This document shows, piece after piece, positions 51,009-60,085 of a DNA stretch of 64,000 nt; position 1 is the stretch's first letter; the number at the start of each line of letters is the position of its first letter. A program made the translations under genes and the position numbers. The notes below the pieces were generated by a model, which searched no databases, was not told the origin of the DNA, and worked only from the letters and a program-made list of their open reading frames with translations. This DNA comes from an uncultured Mucilaginibacter sp. (GTDB lineage Bacteria; Bacteroidota; Bacteroidia; Sphingobacteriales; Sphingobacteriaceae), in the NCBI RefSeq assembly GCF_913773635.1, contig NZ_CAJYGQ010000005.1:1-64000 (forward strand). Direction: 5' to 3'.

Positions 51009-52154
51009 TTAAAAAGCTTCACCTAAACTCATATAAAAACCTTGCTGACGTTTTTCTCCGGCGGCTTGCTGTCCAACTCCGTAATCAATTCGCATGGTTA
51101 AACCTTTTTCGGTATCAAAGAAATAACGAAGGCCACCGCCATAGTTAGGCTTAAATTGTTTTAAATCGAGCTTGTTACGAAATACTGTTCCCGTGCCTGC
51201 AAACGCAGCAATGCCTATGCGGTCACTAATTCGATAGCGTAATTCTGTTTGGCCGGCAAGTAAATTTTTATCGCGGTAGCGTCCGTTATAATATCCGCGC
51301 ATCATCTCGTCATTGCCAAGTTCGGGTAACAGGTAAAACGGCGTTTGGTTGCCCAGTAAGCTTTGTTCCTGAATGTTTAGGCCTACAACAAAGCGTTTGC
51401 TTAAGCTAAAAAATTGGGCGTATTCTATATTGAAAAAGCTGCCCTTATAATTATTATCGGCAAATAAGCCGTGCATTACATTTAAATAAGCATTTACTAC
51501 CATGCCTTTGGTGGTGTAGGTGTTATTATTACGGTTATCAAATGTTATGTTGGGCCCGGCAAAAATACCTGCACCGCCATTACGATCATATGGGGTAAGC
51601 TGTGCTTCAAATGGTTTCCCGGTGTTATCTATGCGGTAAGTAAAGTTATAGCCGCCGGCAACATACCCAAGGTACCAGTTACCCAATCTTTTTTCACCGC
51701 TGAAGTTTATACGCAGCCTTTTTTCGCTTATGCGTTGTTCACTGCTTTTTTCGGTATTGTTGCCAATGCCATAAAAGTTGAAAGGAAAGTTTACATAGCT
51801 TATAAGCCCCGTATAATGATAGCGGTTTTGTGCCGTCCAGTAGCTGCTACTTAGGCTAACGCGTTGCTGGCCTTCGGTAGTAAATGTGCCGTAGGCAAAT
51901 ATATTTGATACGCGGGTTACCTTGCTGGTATCAGTATAAAAAGAGTATAGGGTTGAGGCGCCAAGTTCCAGGCCTGTTTCGGGTGCGGAGCTAATTACCG
52001 GCAGTAAAAAAAAGCTTGCGCTACGGCTGCTGTCTTTTTCAAACAGCATTTTGCGTACAAACTTAGGTGCAATTTTTTTTATAAACTTAGGTTGCGCATA
52101 TGCGTTGCCAACACAAAGCAATCCTAACAATATCAGGGTAACGTATTTTCTCAT
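51009..52154 (-). CDS. Omp85-like outer-membrane beta-barrel protein
   Basis: A 381-residue exported protein with signal peptide (about 1-20) and a barrel that resembles the C-terminal Omp85/bacterial surface antigen domain: FFLLPVISSAPETGLELGASTLYSFY, FAGPNITFDNRNNNTYTTKGMVVNAYLNV, GGGLRYFFDTEKGLTMRIDYGVG and a final Phe in GFYMSLGEAF. No POTRA domains precede the barrel, so it is a stand-alone barrel rather than BamA or TamA. It converges on the RluA-type gene with 11 bases between stops. Confidence 0.83.
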   Translation of the reverse strand: MRKYVTLILLGLLCVGNAYAQPKFIKKIAPKFVRKMLFEKDSSRSASFFLLPVISSAPETGLELGASTLYSFYTDTSKVTRVSNIFAYGTFTTEGQQRVSLSSSYWTAQNRYHYTGLISYVNFPFNFYGIGNNTEKSSEQRISEKRLRINFSGEKRLGNWYLGYVAGGYNFTYRIDNTGKPFEAQLTPYDRNGGAGIFAGPNITFDNRNNNTYTTKGMVVNAYLNVMHGLFADNNYKGSFFNIEYAQFFSLSKRFVVGLNIQEQSLLGNQTPFYLLPELGNDEMMRGYYNGRYRDKNLLAGQTELRYRISDRIGIAAFAGTGTVFRNKLDLKQFKPNYGGGLRYFFDTEKGLTMRIDYGVGQQAAGEKRQQGFYMSLGEAF

Positions 52155-52182
52155 TGATGCAAAGCCGCAGGTTGATTAAAGG

Positions 52183-52190
52183 CAAAGTTA
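52183..52190 (-). promoter_or_regulatory. Candidate -7 promoter element of the Omp85-like gene
   Basis: Reads TAACTTTG on the minus strand, matching TAnnTTTG, 28 bases upstream of the ATG at 52154. Confidence 0.4.
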
Positions 52191-52307
52191 CCTTTATTGT
52201 TTGCAAAGTTTACATACATACGCTTTATGTTGTAAGGTTGACAGTATATGTGAACCTGCCAATCAATCCTTTAAAGATAATAATGAACTGTGTACAGATA
52301 TAAAATA

Positions 52308-52325
52308 GGCCTGCATATGCAGGCC
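52308..52325 (-). terminator. Probable terminator hairpin downstream of parE
   Basis: An 18-bp perfect palindrome GGCCTGCATATGCAGGCC lies 13 bases past the parE stop. On the minus strand it is followed by a T-rich tail (TATTTTA). It is weaker than the other terminators here. Confidence 0.55.
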
Positions 52326-52338
52326 CTCTTATAGTTGT

Positions 52339-54219
52339 TTAAGCTACCAAAGCTTCCGGTTCTGAAACCAGCGGATTCACTGTGGCATCATCTTTTTCTA
52401 CCCGCAGGTTTTGCACAATATGCTGCTGGCGGGTAGGTGTGTTTTTGCCCATAAAGTATTCAAGCAAGCCTTTAATGTTGGCATCTTTTAAAATCACGGG
52501 ATCGAGGCGCATATCCTTTCCAATAAAAAGACCAAATTCATCTGGCGATATTTCACCCAAACCTTTAAAGCGTGTAATTTCGGGCTTGTTGCCTAATTTG
52601 GCTATGGCATTTCTGCGTTCTTCGTCGCTGTAGCAATAAATAGTTTCCTTTTTATTACGTACGCGAAATAAAGGGGTTTGTAATATAGAAACATGACCGG
52701 CCTTAACCACATCAGGGAAAAACTGCAAAAAGAAAGTCATGATCAGTAAACGGATGTGCATGCCGTCAACGTCGGCATCTGTTGCTATTACAATGTTATT
52801 GTAACGCAGGCCGTCAATTCCATCTTCAATATTTAATGCGTGCTGTAAAAGGTTGAACTCTTCGTTTTCATACACAACCTTTTTAGTTAGGCCAAAACAG
52901 TTAAGTGGTTTACCTTTTAAGCTGAATACGGCCTGTGTAGCCACATCACGTGATTTGGTGATAGAACCACTTGCCGAGTCACCCTCAGTAATAAATAAGG
53001 TTGTTTCCTGTTTACGTTCATGGTTGTCATCAAAATGCACCTTGCAGTCGCGCAGTTTGCGGTTGTGTAATGATGCTTTTTTTGCGCGCTCGTTGGCAAG
53101 TTTTTTTATACCGGCAATATCCTTACGTTCACGTTCTGATTGTAAAATACGTTTCAGCAAAGCATCGGCTGTTGCCGGGTTTTTGTGCAGGTAATTATCT
53201 AACTGTGTTGTAAGAAAATCATTAATGAAAGTACGCACAGTAGGTCCATCAGGCCCAATGTTTTGTGAGCCCAGCTTAGTTTTGGTTTGCGATTCAAATA
53301 CCGGTTCCTGCACTTTTATGGCAATGGCCGCAACAATAGATGCCCTGATATCTGCAGCATCAAAGTCTTTTTTGAAATGCTCACGGATTGTTTTTACCAC
53401 AGCCTCACGAAAGGCTGCCTGGTGCGTACCGCCTTGCGTGGTGTGCTGACCGTTTACAAATGAATAGTACTCCTCGCCATATTGCTGACCGTGGGTCATG
53501 GCTATTTCAATATCCTCCCCCTTAAGGTGAATAATGGGATAGCGAATGTTATCGGCATCGGTCTTGCGATCAAGCAGATCTTTAAGTCCGTTTTGCGAAA
53601 AGTATTTTTCTCCGTTAAAGTTGATGGTTAAACCGGCGTTCAGAAACACATAGTTCCAGATCATGTTTTGCACAAACTCCGGTATAAAGCGGTAATTACG
53701 GAATATGCTATCATCGGGATAAAAATTGATAGCTGTACCGTTGCGCTGTGTGGTTTCCTTCTCGGCTTCATCGCGCACAAGTTCGCCTTTGGTAAACTCG
53801 GCTATTTTGGTGCGGCCATCACGGTATGATTGTACGGTGAATGATGTAGAAAGCGCGTTTACGGCTTTGGTACCTACACCATTTAAACCAACCGATTTTT
53901 GGAAGGCTTTACTGTCGTACTTACCACCTGTATTAATTTTAGATACACAATCAATTACCTTACCCAGCGGAATGCCCCTGCCATAATCACGTACCGATAC
54001 TTTATGATCGTTCATGCTTACGTCAATGCTTCGGCCGGCGCCCATCACAAACTCATCTATTGAGTTATCTACAATCTCTTTCAGTAATACGTATATGCCA
54101 TCATCATAAGCCGAGCCATCGCCCAGTTTACCTATATACATACCCGGACGGAGCCTTATATGCTCTTTCCAATCAAGCGACCGTATACTATCTTCACTAT
54201 AATTGATGTCTTCTGCCAT
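52339..54219 (-). CDS. parE: DNA topoisomerase IV subunit B (type IIA)
   Basis: A 626-residue GyrB/ParE-type ATPase subunit. The GHKL ATP-binding domain has [29 protein letters not shown] and [12 protein letters not shown]; the transducer domain follows; the TOPRIM domain has [32 protein letters not shown] and the [12 protein letters not shown] motif. The EGDSASG form and the length fit Bacteroidota ParE rather than GyrB. It decatenates daughter chromosomes together with ParC, whose gene is not adjacent on either side. Confidence 0.9.
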   Translation of the reverse strand: MAEDINYSEDSIRSLDWKEHIRLRPGMYIGKLGDGSAYDDGIYVLLKEIVDNSIDEFVMGAGRSIDVSMNDHKVSVRDYGRGIPLGKVIDCVSKINTGGKYDSKAFQKSVGLNGVGTKAVNALSTSFTVQSYRDGRTKIAEFTKGELVRDEAEKETTQRNGTAINFYPDDSIFRNYRFIPEFVQNMIWNYVFLNAGLTINFNGEKYFSQNGLKDLLDRKTDADNIRYPIIHLKGEDIEIAMTHGQQYGEEYYSFVNGQHTTQGGTHQAAFREAVVKTIREHFKKDFDAADIRASIVAAIAIKVQEPVFESQTKTKLGSQNIGPDGPTVRTFINDFLTTQLDNYLHKNPATADALLKRILQSERERKDIAGIKKLANERAKKASLHNRKLRDCKVHFDDNHERKQETTLFITEGDSASGSITKSRDVATQAVFSLKGKPLNCFGLTKKVVYENEEFNLLQHALNIEDGIDGLRYNNIVIATDADVDGMHIRLLIMTFFLQFFPDVVKAGHVSILQTPLFRVRNKKETIYCYSDEERRNAIAKLGNKPEITRFKGLGEISPDEFGLFIGKDMRLDPVILKDANIKGLLEYFMGKNTPTRQQHIVQNLRVEKDDATVNPLVSEPEALVA

Positions 54220-54384
54220 GTAAAACCTGTTTAATTGCTACCTCAGGAAAGGATTGACTTACACCATCAGGATGAAACAAAATGATATTCAATATCATGC
54301 GCAAATGGCCATGTATCCTTGTAATAACAACTTTTGTTATCATCAAACATACTAAAATTATTGGCAATGAGCAAGGTTGCGCTG

Positions 54385-55047
54385 CTATTTAAAACGCATA
54401 CAATCGCGCGCTTTGTTTATATTTTTGAAAAAGTCGGGGCCTTTAACGTTGGTGAGGCAAACAGCCAGCATATAGCCTGTGTGATCTTTTTGCACGGCTA
54501 TAATAAGTGCGTATTTGTAATGCTTGGTATCAGGCAAATCGGCCAGGTTAAGCAAATATGTTTTGCCCGAGTCGGCATTGTACTCGCTTAATATACTTGG
54601 AGGCAAGTTGCGTGTAAAATATCTCGTATCATCACTTAGCGCGGCAGCGTGCGCACGTGCGGCTTCAAGGTAGGACGAATCGGGGTTGGCAAGAGTTTTC
54701 CCCGTAACGTTTTTAACCTGCTCATAGCTGGCCCAATTTTGCTTTAAAGAGTGTACCTGCATCCAAACCTCAAAATCTTTTCCGGGCAGTTCCATACCGT
54801 AATCAAAAGAAAAGTTTTCGTTATTTGCAGCAGAAACTTCTTTGAACGCTTCGGGCAGGTGAAATTCAATACCAGCCTCAGATGCCTCTTTGGTGAAGTT
54901 TGACAGGGGAGTACTTGCGGTAACGCGTGCAGCAGGCTTGTTTTTTTTAACACCTTTTACCTGCGCATTTACAGCAGTCATACTCAGGCATAGCAAACCT
55001 GAAACAAGTAGCATTATTTGAGTAATTTGCTTGGCAATGTGTTTCAT
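54385..55047 (-). CDS. Exported protein of unknown function
   Basis: A 220-residue protein with signal peptide (about 1-29, LCLSMTAVNAQ), a basic linker (KGVKKNKPAARV) and a globular mixed domain (TKEASEAGIEFHLPEAFKEV, SFDYGMELPGKDFEVWMQVHSLKQNW, HKYALIIAVQKDHTGYMLAVCLTN). No family recognised. Monocistronic; likely periplasmic. Two Cys residues near the C-terminus (AVCLTN, ARDCMRFK) could form a disulfide. Confidence 0.68.
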   Translation of the reverse strand: MKHIAKQITQIMLLVSGLLCLSMTAVNAQVKGVKKNKPAARVTASTPLSNFTKEASEAGIEFHLPEAFKEVSAANNENFSFDYGMELPGKDFEVWMQVHSLKQNWASYEQVKNVTGKTLANPDSSYLEAARAHAAALSDDTRYFTRNLPPSILSEYNADSGKTYLLNLADLPDTKHYKYALIIAVQKDHTGYMLAVCLTNVKGPDFFKNINKARDCMRFK

Positions 55048-55084
55048 TAATGTTAAACCGGCAATGAGTTAATTTTTTGCGGAA

Positions 55085-55092
55085 CAAAGATA
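55085..55092 (-). promoter_or_regulatory. Candidate -7 promoter element of the exported unknown gene
   Basis: Reads TATCTTTG on the minus strand, 37 bases upstream of the ATG at 55047. A TTTG lies 16 bases further upstream, closer than the usual 19-base spacing. Confidence 0.42.
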
Positions 55093-55156
55093 CGCACCTA
55101 TGCGAAAGCAAATGTATAATATTAATTGAAAAATAAAACTGTAAGCTAAAACTACA

Positions 55157-56488
55157 ATGAGTATAAAACCCCGGCTAAACCGCTTTGATATAACCATGAT
55201 TGTGGTTAGCCTGATTATAGGTACAGGCATATTCAAAACCCCGGGTGAGGTTGCCTTAAGAACCGGCAGTGTTAACTTGTTTTTTGCCGCCTGGGTTGTT
55301 GGCGGCGTGGCAACCCTTTGCGGCGCATTTACCTTTGCCGAAATTGGCGCACGCTACCCAACCACCGGAGGGTTTTATAAACTGTTTTCGTACTGTTACC
55401 ATCCGGCATTTGCTTTTATGATAAACTGGGTGGCCATTGTTGCCACAACAGCATCAGTAGCAGCAGTTGCACTTATAGGTGCCGAATATCTTAATCCTTT
55501 GGTGCTGCCGCCGGCTATGCAAAACCAAACAGGCAACAAAATTAGCACTATAGTAATGGTGCTTATCGTTTACTTTATAAACTTCATGGGCATTAAAACC
55601 AGTGCCCGTACACAAAATTTGCTTACGGTATTTAAGGTTGCAATGATTGTGCTGCTTTGCCTGGCCGTTTTTTTAAGTGATGGTAGTGCGCGGGTAAACC
55701 AGGCGGTTATGCCGCAGGGTAGTACGGTTGCATCATTCGGGCTTGCGCTGGTTGCTGTGTTTTTTACCTTCACCGGTTACCAGCAAACTATAAATTTTGG
55801 CGGAGATGTTATAGATGCCAAGCGAAACATACCTAAGGGGATTTTTGCGGGTATTGCAATTGTAATTTTGGTATATATGACGGTAAATTATGCTTACTAC
55901 TCGGTTTTAGGCATGGGCGGCTTGCAGCAAAATACCGGCCTTGCAGCTAAAATGGCTTCGGTTGTTTTTGGGCCAATTGGTTCAAAGGTTACATCAATAC
56001 TCATGTTTATATCGGTATTGGCTTATGTTAACGTAAACATCATGTCGGTACCCCGAATGTATTACGCCATGGCCGAAGATGGTGTATTGCCGGCCATTTT
56101 CAAGCGCGTAAACCCGCGTACCCAAACACAGGTATTTGGTATGAGCTTTTTTGTAGCCACCGTACTGCTTATCTTACTTGCTGTAGGTTCATTTGGTGAG
56201 GTACTTAACTATGCCATATTTTTTGAATGCCTTGGGTTAAGCTTTGGTGCAATAGCCATATTTGTTTTACGTAAACGCACCAGTAACCTTAACGGCACCG
56301 GAATTTACACTATTAAATGGTACCCGTTAGTGCCGCTGGTATTTATTGTAGTTTACTGGTTTGTGATTATCAGTATTTTTATGGCACAGCCTAAGGCCAT
56401 GTTGGTGTGCCTGGGCGCCTTTGCAACCGGGTTAATAATATTTTATTTAGCAAAGTTGCGATCAAAAGCGATAATTGATAGAAGTTAA
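55157..56488 (+). CDS. APC-superfamily amino acid permease
   Basis: A 443-residue transporter with about 12 transmembrane helices. The first helix has VSLIIGTGIFKTPGEVALRTGS, with the unwound GTGIF motif that binds amino-acid substrate; later helices show FAEIGARYPTTGGFYKLFSYCYHP and NFGGDVIDAKRNIPKGIFAGIA, as in the LAT-type APC transporters. It should move an amino acid across the inner membrane. Substrate cannot be read. A TPR gene follows 30 bases later. Confidence 0.9.
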   Translation: MSIKPRLNRFDITMIVVSLIIGTGIFKTPGEVALRTGSVNLFFAAWVVGGVATLCGAFTFAEIGARYPTTGGFYKLFSYCYHPAFAFMINWVAIVATTASVAAVALIGAEYLNPLVLPPAMQNQTGNKISTIVMVLIVYFINFMGIKTSARTQNLLTVFKVAMIVLLCLAVFLSDGSARVNQAVMPQGSTVASFGLALVAVFFTFTGYQQTINFGGDVIDAKRNIPKGIFAGIAIVILVYMTVNYAYYSVLGMGGLQQNTGLAAKMASVVFGPIGSKVTSILMFISVLAYVNVNIMSVPRMYYAMAEDGVLPAIFKRVNPRTQTQVFGMSFFVATVLLILLAVGSFGEVLNYAIFFECLGLSFGAIAIFVLRKRTSNLNGTGIYTIKWYPLVPLVFIVVYWFVIISIFMAQPKAMLVCLGAFATGLIIFYLAKLRSKAIIDRS

Positions 56489-56518
56489 CTTGCTATATTG
56501 TGCTATTAAAACCTCATC

Positions 56519-57370
56519 ATGAAACCTATTATTCTACTGCTGCTTACGACGCTTGCTTCGGGTGTATTTGGGCAATCCAACAGAGTTGATACACTTCAAT
56601 TTGATAAGCGCTATACCCGGTGCGAAAAGCAATGGGTTGCCTTTAAGAATAAAAAAGATAAGGAGTATTCTTACGGATACATTTACATTGATGCACAGGC
56701 CGGCTTTACATATGATGCCAAAGGAACATTTACCATTGGTGCCGATGATAAATATATAGCTGATACCACTATATCAAAAAACTCATCAATAAAATATCGT
56801 ATAGCTCCTAACTGGGGTAACGTTGCTTTAATACCAACATCACGTTACAAAGAACTTAACCTGCCCGCCGAGCCATCATGGCTAAAGTTCTATTACAATT
56901 ATACCGACACTGTTGCTCATAACGTACGCTGGGGCTGGACGTATAATGCCGTAAACGATTGTGAAATTGCGCTTTTGTATTTACAGAAGGCTTACGCGGT
57001 TAAACCCCACGCCGAAGGACTGGAGTTTGAAATGGCTTATGCCTACAATGCACTGGGACAGCTTGATAATGCAATAAGCATTTTAAACGCTGGTTTAGCT
57101 TTCAACCCAAAGGATGTTATGCTTATACGCGAATTGGGCTATTCGTATTTACAAAAGGCCGATTATCCTAATTGCATAAGAATTTATAAGCAGGGAATAG
57201 AGCAATGCACTGATAAGCAAATTGATACCAAAAGCGAAATGGCACTTAACCTATCTGCCGCTTACAAGCGCTCTGGAGACGAAGGACAGTATAAAACATG
57301 GTTGGATAATGCGCGTAACTGGGCACCTGTAGGTTCACCCGTTGCAGAAATTGTAAAAAGGCAGCAGTAA
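56519..57370 (+). CDS. Exported TPR-repeat protein
   Basis: A 283-residue protein with signal peptide (about 1-19, LASGVFGQ), a beta-rich N-terminal half (KQWVAFKNKKDKEYSYGYIYIDAQAGFTYDAKGTF) and a C-terminal half with three or so TPR helices (LLYLQKAYAVKPHAEGLEFEMAYAYNALGQLDNAISIL). Function unknown. It follows the permease by 30 bases and may share its transcript. Only 2 bases separate its stop from the convergent XRE gene. Confidence 0.75.
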   Translation: MKPIILLLLTTLASGVFGQSNRVDTLQFDKRYTRCEKQWVAFKNKKDKEYSYGYIYIDAQAGFTYDAKGTFTIGADDKYIADTTISKNSSIKYRIAPNWGNVALIPTSRYKELNLPAEPSWLKFYYNYTDTVAHNVRWGWTYNAVNDCEIALLYLQKAYAVKPHAEGLEFEMAYAYNALGQLDNAISILNAGLAFNPKDVMLIRELGYSYLQKADYPNCIRIYKQGIEQCTDKQIDTKSEMALNLSAAYKRSGDEGQYKTWLDNARNWAPVGSPVAEIVKRQQ

Positions 57371-57372
57371 AT

Positions 57373-57966
57373 TCATCGTAACAGCGGTAATGCCGGTTGA
57401 TAAAAAACCGATTTCTTATTGTATTCTCTTGCAGCGTTAAAGCAGGTAAATAAAATGTTATATGCATACATTGCCGGGATAAAGAGAAAGACAATTAAAT
57501 CCGGCAGCTCCATTAGCGGATTGTAATAATGCAAAATAGCACTGCTGATCATCAAAGCGTTATAAGCAACAAATATTATGCACCAGGTAATTTGAAAGTT
57601 AACTACCCTTTTAACTGTGTAGTTTACTTCTTTAAATTGCTTTCCGTAGCGTATTGCCATAATGTAGGGTACTAAAATGCCAAATAGCGGAAACACAATA
57701 AAACTTAAGGCCGAAAGGTGAATTATGGTCAGGTAGTTGCTATCCACTTCCGGATAATTATTTGCTGCAGATGTCAGCTCACTTACATCAATACCAAGGC
57801 AGGCAGACAAGCGTTGCAGCGAATCGCCCCTTGGTTCGGATTCCCCATTTTCAATACGTTGAATAGTGCGCAAACTTAGTTGAGTTTGGCTGGCAAGATA
57901 ATCTTGCGAGTAACCTTTTGCTATGCGTAAACTTTTAATCCGGGTTGATAAGTCCTGGTTTTTCAT
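57373..57966 (-). CDS. XRE-family regulator fused to a DUF4870-like membrane domain
   Basis: About 197 residues. The N-terminal 60 residues form an HTH_3 domain (LRIAKGYSQDYLASQTQLSLRTIQRIENGESEPRGDSLQRLSACLG). The rest has about four transmembrane helices (about 75-95, 115-135, 145-170) like DUF4870. It is therefore a membrane-tethered DNA-binding protein. Met at 57966 (MKNQDLS) is chosen over 57984 because it directly precedes the HTH. Convergent with the TPR gene, divergent from the Crp/Fnr gene. Confidence 0.82.
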   Translation of the reverse strand: MKNQDLSTRIKSLRIAKGYSQDYLASQTQLSLRTIQRIENGESEPRGDSLQRLSACLGIDVSELTSAANNYPEVDSNYLTIIHLSALSFIVFPLFGILVPYIMAIRYGKQFKEVNYTVKRVVNFQITWCIIFVAYNALMISSAILHYYNPLMELPDLIVFLFIPAMYAYNILFTCFNAAREYNKKSVFYQPALPLLR

Positions 57967-58099
57967 GGCTTTGTTTTGTGACAAATTTATAGCTTAAGGT
58001 TTAAGTAAATGTACGTCTTGTTTACGGCATTTGCACGCCAAAGTCTATTTAAGGGTATTACAAGAAATATGAACTTTAAAATGAACAAACGAGATGAGT

Positions 58100-58130
58100 A
58101 AACTTTACTTGCCGTGATAAGTAGAAGTTT
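58100..58130. promoter_or_regulatory. Imperfect inverted repeat upstream of the Crp/Fnr gene
   Basis: AAACTTTACTT (58100-58110) and AAGTAGAAGTTT (58119-58130) are complementary apart from one bulged base, with an 8-base centre. It lies in the 273-base gap between divergent genes and may be an operator. Nothing else clear is seen there apart from the -7 element at 58213. Confidence 0.3.
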
Positions 58131-58212
58131 GTGTCGGCTAGTATATAAAGAGTAAATGCGACATAGCTTTTGAAGATAAGGTGTAACAGGCAACTATTTT
58201 AAGCGCAAGGCT

Positions 58213-58220
58213 TACCTTTG
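58213..58220 (+). promoter_or_regulatory. Candidate -7 promoter element of the Crp/Fnr gene
   Basis: TACCTTTG matches TAnnTTTG, 19 bases before ATG 58240. No -33 TTTG at 19 bases. Confidence 0.42.
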
Positions 58221-58239
58221 TAGTAAATATAAAATCTGC

Positions 58240-58821
58240 ATGTTTGATGTTTTGCTATCGCATATTGATGAAAAGGTTACCCTGAACGAGCAGGAAAAAG
58301 CGCTGATGCAAAATTACTTTGTACCAAAAAGGTTAAGAAAACGCCAATACCTATTACAGGAAGGCGACGTTTGCAGAAACCTGGCTTTTGTATCTAAAGG
58401 ATTGCTTCGTACTTATAATGTTGATGACAAGGGCGACGAGCACATGAGCATTTTTGGCTGGGAAGGCTGGTGGATATCCGACTTTAATAGTTTTCTTACC
58501 GGAGTTCCGGCTGTGTTTAATATTGATGCAATTGAGGATTCGGAAGTGCTGTTGTTATCGCGCGAAAATTATGAAGCCATAACATTGGCCATACCTATGA
58601 TGGACCGATACTTCAGAATACTTTACCAAAACAGCCTTGTCACTAAAGAACGTCGTTTAATGAGCTCGGTAACTGATACGGCCGAAGAAAAATACCTAAG
58701 GCTAAGCCAATCAAACCCCGACATGATTGAACGCATACCGCAAAACCTCATTGCCTCCTACCTTGGCATTGCCCCCGAAACCCTGAGCCGGATCAGGAAA
58801 AATCTGGCCATGCGCAAATAA
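58240..58821 (+). CDS. Crp/Fnr-family transcriptional regulator
   Basis: A 193-residue regulator: cyclic-nucleotide-binding-like beta roll (about 20-125; RKRQYLLQEGDVCRNLAFVSKGLLRTY), dimer helix, then a helix-turn-helix (about 165-190). The recognition helix reads APETLSRIRKN with E180-x-x-S183-R184, the same three base-contacting residues as FNR. It has no N-terminal cysteine cluster (only Cys45), so it is not an iron-sulfur oxygen sensor; the ligand is unknown. A perfect FNR-type box lies 6 bases past its stop codon. Confidence 0.9.
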   Translation: MFDVLLSHIDEKVTLNEQEKALMQNYFVPKRLRKRQYLLQEGDVCRNLAFVSKGLLRTYNVDDKGDEHMSIFGWEGWWISDFNSFLTGVPAVFNIDAIEDSEVLLLSRENYEAITLAIPMMDRYFRILYQNSLVTKERRLMSSVTDTAEEKYLRLSQSNPDMIERIPQNLIASYLGIAPETLSRIRKNLAMRK

Positions 58822-58826
58822 CACAT

Positions 58827-58844
58827 ACTTGATATAGATCAAGT
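58827..58844. promoter_or_regulatory. Perfect FNR-type operator (TTGAT-N4-ATCAA)
   Basis: ACTTGATATAGATCAAGT has 7-bp arms around a 4-base centre and contains TTGAT-ATAG-ATCAA, the textbook FNR consensus. It lies between the Crp/Fnr gene and the PRISE reductase gene, upstream of the latter's promoter. Confidence 0.6.
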
Positions 58845-58861
58845 GGATTTCTTAAGCAGGG

Positions 58862-58880
58862 TCAAGTGTGCAATACTTGA
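58862..58880. promoter_or_regulatory. Second inverted repeat with the same half-site
   Basis: TCAAGT and ACTTGA arms flank a 7-base spacer (58862-58880), so the same half-site recurs in everted orientation. It overlaps the expected -33 region of the promoter whose -7 element is at 58888. Confidence 0.45.
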
Positions 58881-58887
58881 TTGCCTT

Positions 58888-58895
58888 TAAATTTG
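58888..58895 (+). promoter_or_regulatory. Candidate -7 promoter element of the PRISE reductase gene
   Basis: TAAATTTG matches TAnnTTTG, 21 bases before ATG 58917. No TTTG -33 element is present; the region is occupied by the inverted repeat at 58862-58880, as expected for a regulated promoter. Confidence 0.42.
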
Positions 58896-58916
58896 ACGTT
58901 ATAAAAATTTTAACAA

Positions 58917-59990
58917 ATGTCAAATACTATCAAAGCATTAGTTGTAGGCGCCAGTGGCATTACAGGCAGCAACCTTGCTAATAAACTCACAAGCAAAAAT
59001 ATCATCACCTACGGTTTATCGCGTACGCCAAATGGTAACATCAACGGCTTAATTCCGGTTGCGGCCAACCTTTTAGATAAAGATAACCTTGCTACCGCTT
59101 TAGCCGATATTGCACCTACCCATGTATATTTTACCGCATGGATGCGTAATGATACCGAAGCGGAAAACATCAGGGTAAACAGTCTTTTGGTAAGTAATGT
59201 GCTTGATGTACTATCGGCCAAGGGCAGCGTTGAACATGTGGCACTGGTTACCGGGTTAAAACATTACCTGGGCCCTTTTGATGCTTATGCCAAGGCCGGA
59301 ACGTTGCCATTAACACCCGTGCGTGAGGAGCATCCGCGTTTGCCTTTAGATAATTTTTATTACGCGCAGGAAGACGTGGTTTATGCCGCAGCCGCCCGCG
59401 ACGGCTTTACCTGGAGCATACACCGTCCGCATACCGTAATTGGCTATGCCGTGGGCAACCTCATGAATATGGGCACCACCCTAGCAACTTACGCCATCAT
59501 CTGCAAAGAAACCGGGCGGCCATTCCGTTTTCCGGGGTCGGCTGCACAATGGAACGGGCTTTCGGATGTTACGGATGCCCGCTTACTGGCCGAACATATG
59601 ATATGGGCATCAACTACCGATGCCGCCCGCAATCAGGCCTTCAACGTAGCCAATGGCGATATTTTTCGTTGGAACTGGCTTTGGCAACAAATAGCCGACT
59701 GGTTTGGCATTGAAGCCGCAGGTTTTGACGGCACCATACACCCGCTTGAAACCGAAATGGCAAACGATGCCGAAGTATGGACCAGCATTGCCCAAAAGCA
59801 TGGTTTAAAAGAACCCAACCTGTTGCGCCTGGCGTCAGCCTGGCACACCGACCTTGACCTGGGCCGCCCGTTAGAGGTAATGACCGACATGTCGAAAAGC
59901 CGTAAACTGGGCTTCACCCATTATCAAGACACGCGAGAATCATTTTTTGAACTTTTTGCTTTGCTAAGGGAGTTAAAGCTGATTCCGTGA
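58917..59990 (+). CDS. PRISE/VEP1-like SDR reductase
   Basis: A 357-residue NAD(P)H-dependent extended SDR of the progesterone 5beta-reductase/iridoid-synthase-like family. The nucleotide motif is G11-ASGITG-17, the family motif TGLKHYLGPFDAY carries the lysine K115, and DNFYYAQEDVV carries the tyrosine (Y148 or Y149) in the characteristic N-F-Y-Y context. The downstream WSIHRPHTVIGYAVGNLMN segment is also typical. Such enzymes reduce activated C=C bonds of enones. It follows a Crp/Fnr gene and a pair of inverted repeats, so it is probably controlled by that regulator. Confidence 0.85.
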   Translation: MSNTIKALVVGASGITGSNLANKLTSKNIITYGLSRTPNGNINGLIPVAANLLDKDNLATALADIAPTHVYFTAWMRNDTEAENIRVNSLLVSNVLDVLSAKGSVEHVALVTGLKHYLGPFDAYAKAGTLPLTPVREEHPRLPLDNFYYAQEDVVYAAAARDGFTWSIHRPHTVIGYAVGNLMNMGTTLATYAIICKETGRPFRFPGSAAQWNGLSDVTDARLLAEHMIWASTTDAARNQAFNVANGDIFRWNWLWQQIADWFGIEAAGFDGTIHPLETEMANDAEVWTSIAQKHGLKEPNLLRLASAWHTDLDLGRPLEVMTDMSKSRKLGFTHYQDTRESFFELFALLRELKLIP

Positions 59991-60007
59991 GAATAAGTAT
60001 AAACGTC

Positions 60008-60032
60008 AAAAGCCCGGTCTTGCCGGGCTTTT
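60008..60032. terminator. Bidirectional terminator after the PRISE gene
   Basis: Perfect 10-bp stem AAAAGCCCGG / CCGGGCTTTT with a 5-base loop, between convergent stops at 59990 and 60086. Confidence 0.85.
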
Positions 60033-60085
60033 GCATTACATCTCTTTTTCTTGGAGTGGATTTCTTATGTAATTATTTACGGCAA

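Noticed and set aside
51009..52154. BamA or TamA
   Set aside because: No POTRA domains precede the barrel and the protein is far too short.
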